Origin: Bigelowiella natans CCMP2755
Lineage: Eukaryota > Cercozoa > Chlorarachniophyceae
DNA: 35,000 bases
Assembly: GCA_000320545.1 (NCBI GenBank)
Contig: ADNK01000526.1
Coordinates: 1-35,000 of the forward strand
Direction of reading: 5' to 3'
Shown here: positions 1 through 7,995 of the stretch, piece by piece
How positions within the stretch are numbered: the stretch's first letter is position 1
Layout: each line of letters starts with the position of its first letter
Program-made: the position numbers and the translations under genes
The notes under the pieces: generated by a model
What the model was told of the DNA's origin: nothing
What the model saw: only the letters and a program-made list of their open reading frames with translations
Databases searched by the model: none

Positions 1-31
1 AAAAGGTTTAAACGTTACGTCGTAGTTGTCT

Positions 32-73
<42 letters not shown>

Positions 74-425
74 CATGTGATGGTGAAGATGGTTCGCCTT
101 CGCTGTCACCTTCCAGAAACTTGGGGGGGTCAACGATTTTTTTGGAGTAGCTGTATTTATGTGTGTGTGTGTGTGTGTGCGTGTGTGTGCGTGTGCATGA
201 TAGAATCGAAAGCATTGTTATACAAATATGAATCACATCGACCCGCCACCTGTATTGCCGGCCTCCCCCCTCTCCATTCTCCTGGTGCTCCTCCTCCTCC
301 TCCTCCTCCTCCTCTTCTTCTTCAATTCTATCAGCTGTCGCTCCTACTAGCATCAGTGAAGAGGAGGACGATGCCGATGCTACGAGGAGATGCTTCTTCT
401 TGTTCTTTTCCTCATCCTTCGACAT
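1..425 (-). CDS. Unknown acidic protein, 3' end beyond left edge (three exons seen)
   Basis: I do not recognise the protein. Three exons join in frame on the minus strand: 425-250, 150-74 and 32-1, the last running off the window. The first intron begins GTGGCG and ends AATACAG; it holds the GT/CA microsatellite. The second begins GTGATA and is almost entirely (TA)n, ending TATAG. Phases agree at both joins (2 then 1). The start is taken at the ATG at 425 (MSKDEEKNKKK), just inside an acceptor-like ...ATGGCAG, so an upstream 5' UTR or coding exon is possible. The product has a Lys/Glu-rich start, a Ser-rich hydrophobic stretch, a run of about 12 Glu encoded by GAG/GAA repeats, then SKKIVDPPKFLEGDSEGEP and NYDVTFKPF. 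The continuation outside repeats is what makes it look genuine. Confidence 0.45.
30..70. repeat. (TA)n microsatellite
   Basis: About 18 TA units. It fills nearly the whole of an inferred minus-strand intron (73-33). Confidence 0.95.
162..197. repeat. (GT)n microsatellite
   Basis: Imperfect GT repeat with GC interruptions, lying in the inferred minus-strand intron 249-151 and reading (CA)n on the sense strand just before the acceptor. Confidence 0.95.
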
Positions 426-644
426 CCTGCCATAACACACATCATGCTAATCAGGAGCGAGCATAATGATGATGATGATGATGATGATGATGGAACCATA
501 GCATGTAACCACTTTTGCCTTTTTGGTCATAGTTTATTCATTGATTTCTTGACCTCTTCTTCCGATCTCGCTCCCTCTTTATGCGTCTACACGTGTGCGG
601 ACAAATGTGAGTTGTCGCTTCAACAGCCCGAACAATATTGAATA

Positions 645-668
645 CACACACACACACACACACACACA
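645..668. repeat. (CA)n microsatellite
   Basis: Twelve CA units in the interval between the minus-strand gene at the left edge and the 825-1446 gene. A minus-strand reading frame at about 538-630, rich in Arg and Lys, could be an exon, but I could not join it in phase. Confidence 0.9.
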
Positions 669-824
669 AGAACCCCGAACACACACGTGCGTTGTGCGTT
701 TTGTTTCTTCGTATACAAGTAGGCGTCAATTCCAGACAGTAATCTCAGGCTTTATTCGATTTTATGAAAATTAGCCACTAGAGCACCCTCCAGGGAGCTT
801 CATCCCATTAGAGGCGCTCGGTGG

Positions 825-1083
825 TTATTCTATAAGGCGGCACAATTCTGTGTCTTCCTTAATCCAAGATGTGCGACGTGCAGGAATGGACGAGGAAGGT
901 GGGAGGAGAATTACACACTAAGGGGCTGACCTCAAGAATACGTTGATGTGCGGCCGCAGAGGTTCCATCGTACCGTATGCAGAACTGGCAAAAATGAACT
1001 AGGAAACGAGGCGACGGAACAACCCAACGACAGTTATCAGTAAAAACGCTGCATCAGGCACCCTCTTCATATCAATGAATGTA

Positions 1084-1128
<45 letters not shown>

Positions 1129-1446
1129 GGAATGTATTTTCTTTGAAAATAAATCATGAAGGGTGACGACAACGACGACTTTGATGACTATAGGTTATCG
1201 ATATCACACCAATAAATTGTGCCCTTGCTCTTTATAAGATGTTCTCTCTCGGATAAATCGCAAACGAACAAAGTCACCAGTGCTTATTCTTACCGTCTGT
1301 CCCAAAGATCTACCTCGTCGTATTTTTTTTCATTTCTTTCATCATCATCATCATCATCATCATCACCACCACCATCTTGGATTCTTAATTTTGAATGATG
1401 CTTTTATTACCTGGAACTCCATCAGCCGCATCACGCAGGAATCCAT
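825..1446 (-). CDS. Small four-exon gene, 69-residue protein of unknown function
   Basis: Exons 1446-1411, 1296-1210, 984-931 and 857-825 join with every intron in phase 0. The start is MDSCVMRLMEFQ with donor CAG|GTAATA. Exon 2 (TVRISTGDFVRLRFI...) follows GGGACAG. Exon 3 (FCIRYDGTSAAAHQRILE) follows TTTTTGCCAG. Exon 4 is EDTELCRLIE and a stop. Intron 1 holds (CAT)n and intron 2 a long (GT)n. The third donor (GTCAGC) and last acceptor (GATTAAG) are the weakest sites. No membrane segment or known motif is visible. A competing plus-strand open frame covers about 795-930. Four short exons agreeing in phase on one strand are hard to get by chance, but the annotation rests on that alone. Confidence 0.45.
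1086..1123. repeat. (GT)n microsatellite
   Basis: About 19 GT units inside the second inferred intron (1209-985) of the minus-strand 69-residue gene. Confidence 0.95.
1340..1365. repeat. (CAT)n microsatellite
   Basis: Trinucleotide repeat inside the first inferred intron (1410-1297) of the same gene. It would read poly-His or poly-Asp if translated, so naive ORF calls here are misleading. Confidence 0.9.
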
Positions 1447-1516
1447 TTTTGTGTATCTATTCAACACCAATTATTATCTTCATCGCACAAGTTTGTTTAG
1501 TACAAATACAGTTTGC

Positions 1517-1533
1517 ACGCACACACACACACA

Positions 1534-1573
<40 letters not shown>

Positions 1574-1600
1574 GAGTGAGAGAGAGAGGAGAGAGAAGGG
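1517..1600. repeat. Compound (CA)n(GA)n microsatellite
   Basis: About 10 CA units running directly into about 28 interrupted GA units, between two minus-strand genes. The same CA-to-GA compound structure occurs at 31454-31534. Confidence 0.95.
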
Positions 1601-1691
1601 GGGGGTTGATGGGAGAGCGTGAAAGAATAAGGTAGTGGTAAAGCTAAGAATCTTGTATTTTCACATGCTTCTTATCACTCCTTTCGTGCGG

Positions 1692-2457
1692 CTATTGCAT
1701 TATCTTTGCTCTCTCTTCGTCAGTTCTTCACTACATGCTTGGTAGTCATCATCATCATTAACATAACTTCTACTGCTGCTGCTACAACAACAACAACAAC
1801 AACTACTACTACTACTACTGCTATTCTTGGACGTGCCGTCTCTTACCTTGAGCCTAGCAGCTTAGGAAGCTCCTTTGCAATCTCCCTCTTTACCCTGTGG
1901 AAGCTCTCCCCTTCACGATGTGAACATTATTACGATGAGGAAAGGGTGATGATCAGGAAGAGTAATGTGATAGTGTTGTTGTTGTTGTTGTTGTTGCTGC
2001 TGCTGCTGCTGCTTGTGAGGCTGAAGAAGGGGGGAGGGTAGACAAACAACCTTGTTTGCCCGCGTTATAGGCCGTTCTTTCACGTTCCAATCGCTCCTCA
2101 GGAGATTCCATGACCTTCAATGTCACCATTTGATGTTAGTACGAGCTTTAGTACCACACAGGCATGCAGACATGTGGCTTCTGCTTTCTGCCAATAACTG
2201 TCCTCTAGTCGTTCTCACCCCCCAGTCCTCCTTCCTGCTCTTCCGTGCCTCCAGAGCGTTCGTTCGCGCCACATGCTTGAGGTGCTATGAGAAAAGGTGG
2301 AGGGGTATAAAACATTACGAGTTGTATTTGGAAACGAGGCCTGAATCATCATCTTCATCATCGTCATCATCTCCATCATCGTCATCATCTTCATCATCCA
2401 CACAAGAGGAACATTTACAATATAAGAGGCAACATAACAACACACACACACACACAC

Positions 2458-2497
<40 letters not shown>

Positions 2498-2638
2498 TTA
2501 TGTATATAATTTACTCAACATCATTATATCGTATCACACATTTTTCCGAATGAGACTAAGACAAATTATCACTCCACTGACCTCTTTGCGTAGATTGTAA
2601 GCAAGCGTGAGCCGCTGTTCGATCGAATCGATCTCCAT
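1692..2638 (-). CDS. Small five-exon gene, helical charged protein of about 95 residues
   Basis: Not a family I recognise. Exon 1 (2638-2582) starts MEIDSIEQRLTLAYNLRKE and ends GAG|GTCAGT. Exon 2 (2284-2219) is HLKHVARTNALEARKSRKED plus two residues. Exon 3 (2114-2051) contains MESPEERLERERTAYNAGK. Exon 4 (1910-1847) encodes ESFHRVKREIAKELPKLLG and ends at a textbook donor AAG|GTAAGAG. The last exon has three in-phase acceptor choices, with stops at 1700 or 1692. Phases run 0, 0, 1, 2 and agree throughout. Intron 2 carries a perfect TACTAAC branch-point word about 20 nt before its acceptor. Introns 1, 3 and 4 hold the (CAT), (TA), (CAG/CAA) and (ACT) microsatellites. The protein is highly charged and predicted helical or coiled-coil, without a signal peptide or membrane segment. 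Confidence 0.55.
2340..2492. repeat. Trinucleotide (TCA)n followed by (CA)n and (TA)n
   Basis: Imperfect ATC/TCA repeats (2343-2400), then about 9 CA units (about 2440-2458) and about 13 TA units (2466-2492), all within the first inferred intron (2581-2285) of the minus-strand helical gene. Confidence 0.9.
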
Positions 2639-2707
2639 GTTCCATCTAACATGTACAAGGTTTTACCTCACGGATTTAAGCCCACAGCCCTCCTTCTTCA
2701 ATTCCAC

Positions 2708-2982
2708 TCACTTCCAACACACACCTCTATTTCTAGGACTGTCATATTTTGGGTGCATGTACACCTTCAGGCGCACAACCATCCTTCCTTCCATTATCAA
2801 TCTTCGTGTTACCTATTGAAGTTGTCGATTATCTCCGTCTTGAACCGCCCGTGGACCCCGTACAGTGAGACTTTGAGTATGAATTTCATAGGATGAATGG
2901 GAAATTAGGCGTATCATGATGACGAGGGTTCTGGTGATAAGGAGAGTTTCTCTTCTCCTTCTGTCTCCCCCACCGTTCTCCT

Positions 2983-3027
<45 letters not shown>

Positions 3028-3861
3028 CTCAATGCACCTGCTTCATGGTTGATCATGGAGGCCGACTTGTGCATATGCTTAAGGCCCTGGAATGCCCGGC
3101 CCTTCCCCTGATCGAGGTATACCATCAAATGGGTAGAAATCGGAGTGTAACACAAAGGAGGTGTTTGTGTCAATCTATCCTTCCACACAACCTTGGAGAA
3201 TTGCATCAATGGACCGCTCACACTGATAGCCGCATCACACATTTCCACGACCGACCGCGCATATCGCTCGAATCGTCGCCGCATCATCCGGATGTTCTGT
3301 CGAAATGTTAAAAAGAAAAGTTACAATTTGGAAGCTGCTGTGTTGGGCTTGACATCATGCGTCTTCAAAGCTGGCCACTCGCTTATTTCCGTAGATAATA
3401 TCCCGATCGATTATGAAGCCCGATATTCTTCTTCTTCGTCTTTTCTCTCCCCACCGTTCGAAGAATTGCTTGCTGTTTATTAACCTGTTGCATTGTCTTA
3501 ACGTGGGAGGCATATCGCTTCAGGTCCACATCCTCAGCCTCACTGGTATCTACCCACCACTTTCTCTTCAAACCCCCAACGGTCATGCTGCAATGCGTAA
3601 GTATCAAAGCTCTCTATGGCGCGGGGGGGCACAAGAAGGGGGTGGGGAACCCCTACTGCCCTCAGTACGTAGGTACGAATTCGGAGGTACAACAGGAGTA
3701 TTATTTCCTGACATTCCACTTTCGGTATGAAACCCCAAACAATTTATCCCTGCGACATCAATTAAAAGCCTCCGAACAGGATAAAACGCAGAGAGGCGTT
3801 GGGGGAACCTGGAAGTCAGACCTTCGGGATCGCAGATCGTGCAGAGTATCGCACAAATGGC
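2708..3861 (-). CDS. Multi-exon gene for a helical, possibly BAR-like, protein (5' end not resolved)
   Basis: Six exons join in phase: 3861-3809 (HLCDTLHDLRSRRSDFQ), 3565-3485 (RKWWVDTSEAEDVDLKRYAS...), 3296-3192 (NIRMMRRRFERYARSVVEMC...), 3107-3038 (GKGRAFQGLKHMHKSASMIN...), 2870-2813 (SLYGVHGRFKTEIIDNFN) and 2738-2708 with a stop. Phases are 0, 0, 0, 1, 2. The exon at 3296 has a strong acceptor with a pyrimidine tract. The product is rich in Arg, Met and Leu with heptad-like spacing and looks all-helical. The pattern of long amphipathic helices recalls BAR or sorting-nexin C-terminal domains, but that is only an impression. The first exon with the start codon is not identified; it should lie above 3861. 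The (CT)n tract at 2987-3022 is in the fourth of these introns. The last exon (PRNRGVCWK) is the least certain. Confidence 0.45.
2987..3022. repeat. (CT)n microsatellite
   Basis: About 18 CT units, which is (GA)n on the sense strand of the minus-strand helical gene; it lies in the intron 3037-2871. Confidence 0.95.
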
Positions 3862-4248
3862 CTGTGTCGTAATGCCGCGACAGGCCTTCTTTCCCCGAAC
3901 GACTTGATCAATCCGGATGCGCTGCCTGGTGCACATCGAAACAGGCACAAGGAACGCTCGGCTGCCCCCCCTTTCTGACCGAGAGGGGAAGAAAATGGAG
4001 TCCTGAGCAAGATCGTGGCGCGGTGGAGGTGGCGTTCCGTGATCCTCCGAGCGCTGATTGTTGTGTTTATACCGTGGTGGTTGGGTTTTGAATGGGGCGG
4101 GGGAAGAAGGCTACTACTGGCACGGAACACCGAAGATGGGGGGCATGGCGTTGCGACGAATCGAAGGGCCTCGCCGTCGTACCTCTGGCAAAGAATCGAG
4201 GGCGGGGGAATGGGAGGCAGGTCTAGTGTAAAAGGCAAGTCGAAGAAG

Positions 4249-4406
4249 ATGAGCAGGAACAAAAAAAGGTGGAAAGTGCCCGTGAGCACAGCCGACGACA
4301 AATACCTCCCAGAGACCAGCGAAGAAGGTTCCGCAAGTAATGAAAACAAAAGAGAGTTTAAGCACATGCGCAGCATGCCGATGGTACACGTATCGCACAC
4401 CCACAC

Positions 4407-4449
<43 letters not shown>

Positions 4450-4954
4450 GGCCACAGCTTATTCTGTGCCTTATGTGCTCTATCGTGACGTGATAATAGA
4501 CATGAAGAGCCGAGGAGAATGGGGAGAAGCAATTGACGGCGGAAGAATAAGGGCTGTGGATAGAGACAATTGCAGCGATGATATCAACTTGGAAGTTCGT
4601 CGTCAATCAGCACGATACGCAATCAAGAATACCTGAACAACAGAACGACTTTGTGTTAATATCTAGTGTGTACTAACAATTTACATCATGTCCTGACACT
4701 CAGAGATCCTTCTCTGTTCCGTAATTCTAAATATCCTCATCGCCGTCGCTGCCACCATCATCACCATCATCGTCATCATCATCACCATCGTTGTGCCCTT
4801 TGCTCAACGCAATGGACTACTTACTCAGGATGCGGAGCTCGAATTCGAAAGCAGCGACAGTGAAGCGGAGTTGGCCAGCCACGAGCCACCCCGCATTAAG
4901 GATTTGGATATTAGGAAGAAATACGCACCGTACGACAACTACATGATATTTTGA
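4249..4954 (+). CDS. Three-exon gene, 116-residue protein of unknown function
   Basis: Exon 1 (4249-4336) begins MSRNKKRWKVPVSTADDKYL and ends at donor GTAATG. Exon 2 (4458-4594) includes YSVPYVLYRDVIIDMKSRGE and the acidic SDDINLE. Exon 3 (4829-4954) reads DAELEFESSDSEAELAS, then RKKYAPYDNYMIF and a TGA stop. Phases are 1 and 0. The first intron ends in about 19 CT units directly before TTACGGCCACAG, so the microsatellite itself supplies the polypyrimidine tract. The second donor (GAA|GTTCGT) is weak. The protein has a basic N-terminus, an acidic Ser-rich middle and an aromatic C-terminus, with no signal peptide. A minus-strand open frame over 4114-4455 competes for the first exon but contains the repeat and does not join to anything. 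Confidence 0.5.
4409..4446. repeat. (CT)n microsatellite acting as intron pyrimidine tract
   Basis: Nineteen CT units end about 10 nt before the inferred acceptor at 4457 of the plus-strand 116-residue gene. Confidence 0.9.
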
Positions 4955-5090
4955 AAATGTATCGTACCTATTCAAAGAAGAAGTAAAGGAGTGCGTGCGT
5001 GTGTAGGCGTTTTTTTATAATATTTAGATACTAATATTTTTTATGAGTATAATACAATTATTCGGTTCATCTTAAAAAGTCTTCCTAGGA

Positions 5091-5105
5091 ATATATATAA
5101 ATATA

Positions 5106-5138
<33 letters not shown>
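5091..5138. repeat. (AT)n microsatellite
   Basis: Interrupted then pure AT repeat in the gap between the 4249-4954 gene and the first recognised exon of the 5208-7130 gene; probably intronic or 5' UTR of the latter. Confidence 0.9.
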
Positions 5139-5141
<3 letters not shown>

Positions 5142-5207
5142 GCACTGACAGAAGGGATATATGTTGGCTCGCTTTCCTGTATAATAAAATTCATGTTGTA
5201 TATTCAG

Positions 5208-5697
5208 CCTACTTGCACTGAGCAGCACCGAAGAAGAGGCGATTCGGGAGCTGGGCCACACTTCGAAACTAATTGATGACTTTGGCGCCGTGGTCGCTTT
5301 ATTTATATACTATTTCTTAATGGCGTGTTATTGCGCATCGTATCATTAGGAAGGGTAGTTGTGAGCCATAGGTGAGAAGACGTGTGAGCTGTGGGTGAGG
5401 GCGGCTGGTAGCGTGAATTAATAGCAGCGGCATCCACGAAATGGTTGTAGGCACGGTTAGACGATAGATGAACGTTGCATGTTGCGCAGGGATCGATGCG
5501 GACTCCTTACACCGACCCTTCTCCTCCTCCTTCCCCTGTAGAACCTGGATGCCAAGGATACGACTACGCCAGGATTGCAAGAAACGTACTACCACAGAGA
5601 CGATTGCTTGTGTGCTGCTTCAACGGGAATTGAAAAGACTGCATTTTCGCATTTTTCCTCTCTTTTTTTCTCATCATATCAGACCCTCCCTCACACC

Positions 5698-5736
<39 letters not shown>

Positions 5737-7130
5737 TCATATTTCTTCTTCTTCTTCTTCTTCTTCTACTTCCTAACAGTATTGAGAGACTCCGACAGTT
5801 GCAGTTGCAGACTACCAGCGGCGGCAGTGGTACGACGAGGAAAACAAGGCTGAAACAGGAAAGCAGGTCCTCCTCCATCGATGCGGGTGTGGAAGGAGTT
5901 AGTTCTATGAGAGGCCATGGAAATCACAACGGTGATGAGACTGGAAAGGGCAGTGATAACACGATTACAACCAAGAATGAGAGTGCAACAGCGCCCTACG
6001 TCCCGCAGGGAGAAGAGGCTGACGATTCTTCTGAGATTATTCAAAGCATATATCGGTAGTGTGACGTCGTTTGTTTGTTCTTAGGTGTTCTCTCAAAATC
6101 TCTCTCTCTCTCTCTCTTCCCCCCCTCTCTACCTCCATCTCCCCCCCCCCGCCTTTCTCTGTCTTTATTTTTTTCAATTCTCTTCTCCGTCCCTCTTCCT
6201 TCGAAACGCACATATGGAAAACAATAAAATTACGGTACGGGACCAGGGAGGCGAACGAGCTCTTTGGAAACGATACTCATCCGATGAACGACACCTCTAA
6301 GGGGAAGGAGGTACTGCTTGCAGTTGCTGCTGCTGGTGGTGGTGGTGGTGGTGGTGGTGCTTCTGCTCGCTCTGCACATACTGCCATAAAAACTCTCACT
6401 AGTGCGAAAGAAAGGGACCGCTCTCCACTGCAGCTGGTGTGAGTGTGTGAGCAAGTGTGTATGTGTATTGTGTGTGCGTTTGTGTGTGTGTGTGTATGTG
6501 CGTTTGTGTGTGTGTGTGTGTGTGTGTTTCATGATACCCAGATATTGGCGAAGATGCTGAGCGAAGTCAGCATCGGTGACGACAAGGACTATGTGCAAGC
6601 GTTGAAAAACGGTGAACTGAGCGGACTCCAGTATCGCTACGGAGGAGATGATCACGAGTAAACAAGCCAATATATTATGCTGCTAGTACTGTAACTAGTG
6701 ATGCTTTTCTTCTACGCAAAAAACAACATCTAACGACTTGGCTCCTGCTATTTCGGAAGAAATGCTTATTTGGGGTTCTTCACTGCCATAGAAAATTAAG
6801 GGGAGAGGGGGCATAGCATGCACAGCATCCAAAAAATGATATGAAGAAGAAGAAAAGATAAAAATATATATAATTGTTGAATTATTCTTTTCTCGCTTCA
6901 GTTTAGGAAACGGCGAAACTGGTTCTACATCGCAAAATTTGTCCGCACACGCGAACATTACTGCTGGATACTACTCAGAACTGTTAGCGAGGCTTGGTGT
7001 TGGTGCTGAGAGAAAGCGCAATGGGAAGATATTGATTCACGATCCCACGGCTGGAAGGGCCGATGGGGAAGACGATGACATCGAGGAGGATGACGACGAT
7101 GACGAAGACGAATATGGCGACGATGCTTAG
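5208..7130 (+). CDS. Six-exon gene with acidic C-terminus, unknown function (start not resolved)
   Basis: Exons at 5208-5292 (ALSSTEEEAIRELGHTSKLI...), 5542-5609 (NLDAKDTTTPGLQETYYHRD...), 5780-6055 (IERLRQLQLQTTSGGSG... to EIIQSIYR), 6247-6310 (EANELFGNDTHPMNDTS...), 6542-6657 (ILAKMLSEVSIGDDKDYVQA...) and 6902-7130 join in phases 0, 2, 2, 0, 2. The first exon opens after a good TATATTCAG acceptor, so the start codon is upstream and unidentified. Exon 4 could instead run to 6436 through a (GGT)n glycine stretch; both ends keep phase. The last exon finishes with about 20 Asp/Glu residues before GDDA. Middle exons are Ser/Gly/Arg-rich. I do not recognise a domain; the acidic tail suggests binding to basic partners such as histones or ribosomal proteins, which is inference only. 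TA, TTC, CT, GGT and TG repeats sit in its introns. Confidence 0.5.
5701..5767. repeat. (TA)n and (TTC)n microsatellites
   Basis: About 14 TA units followed by about 8 TTC units, both in the intron 5610-5779. The pyrimidine-rich TTC run lies 12 nt before the acceptor CCTAACAG. Confidence 0.9.
6333..6530. repeat. (GGT)n and two (TG)n microsatellites
   Basis: Nine GGT units (6333-6359) and interrupted TG repeats (about 6442-6530) inside, or partly inside, the inferred intron 6311-6541. The donor choice at 6311 or 6437 decides whether the GGT run is translated as glycine. Confidence 0.85.
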
Positions 7131-7995
7131 CATTGCGTCGTCTATATCCACCTAGCTATCTAGCTATGTGTACATTTTGATGTAGAGAAATATGCTAGAG
7201 GTACACGTGCGTCTAGATGCACGTTGCTAGCACGCGTGTAGCGCACCCACGCAAGTTATTTTAGATGATGAGATGGTTCTCTAGCAGTTTAGAGTTTTTT
7301 AGTTCTACATCAAGGTTGCGCCAGCATTGCTGCATGCTAGCATGCACCCATATCGCTTCATGCAAGAGCGCACGTGCATGCTCTAGCTGCTAGCATGCGT
7401 TCGATTCATTGCATTTGAACGTTGCATGTGCACAAGACTAGAAGACTAGAAGACCTAGCTGTGTTAGACGCAGATCGACACCTCTACACACAAACCTCTA
7501 GACCTACGTCTGACATCTAGATGGCTAGCATGTGGATGGAGCCACTACATACTAAATTGGGATGATGCATGTCACACCATATGAGCGATGTGGCTAGCTC
7601 GAAGAGCAAGATGACATCCTCGCCCACATGTCCTCAGATCTCTACGATGCACATCAGGAGCTCAATGCAAACGTGTAGCATTCACTCAATCATGCGTAGC
7701 AGGCAAATGATGCACAAGACTGGGCCAGTTGACAGCGGTGCTGAGCGCTCTCGTATGGCCGAACGATGATTCTTTCATTCTGCTTCCCCAATCAATGTTT
7801 CATGAGCAAAATGAACATGACCAATTGTGAGCTGTGTTCAAGAAAAAACATGGCAGATGGCACAGGATTTCCTATGCCGACGCATACAAACTGGTTGATG
7901 CAAATAAGCACCGTGTCGTACTCTACACATATCATTTCTTTCAAACAAATGACGATGTTGACATCATGCGCTTATCTTTGCTAGACAATATTTCT
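7131..7995. other. Intergenic tract rich in GCTAGC/CATG/TGCA palindromes
   Basis: No supported gene. The first 450 bp are dominated by overlapping CTAGC, CATG, TGCA and GCATGC words, including a perfect 16-bp palindrome at 7331-7346. The part at 7560-7990 has scattered short open frames without splice partners. It separates the convergent ends of the acidic-tail gene and the first NTF2-like gene. Confidence 0.7.

Noticed and set aside
26-466. Open frames reading poly-Ile/Tyr, poly-Val/Cys and poly-Asp
   Set aside because: Produced by TA, GT and GAT microsatellites; the real exons on the minus strand av oid most of the repeats.
2052-2600. 182-codon plus-strand open frame with poly-Ser and Tyr/Ile runs
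   Set aside because: Made of (TCA)n, (CA)n and (TA)n translated in frame and antisense to three phase-matched exons of the minus-strand helical gene.
3816-4406. 196-codon minus-strand open frame rich in Leu, Pro and Ser
   Set aside because: No domain, and it opposes the start exon of the plus-strand 4249-4954 gene. Part of it (3860-3990) might still contain the missing 5' exon of the helical gene below it, so it is not excluded entirely.
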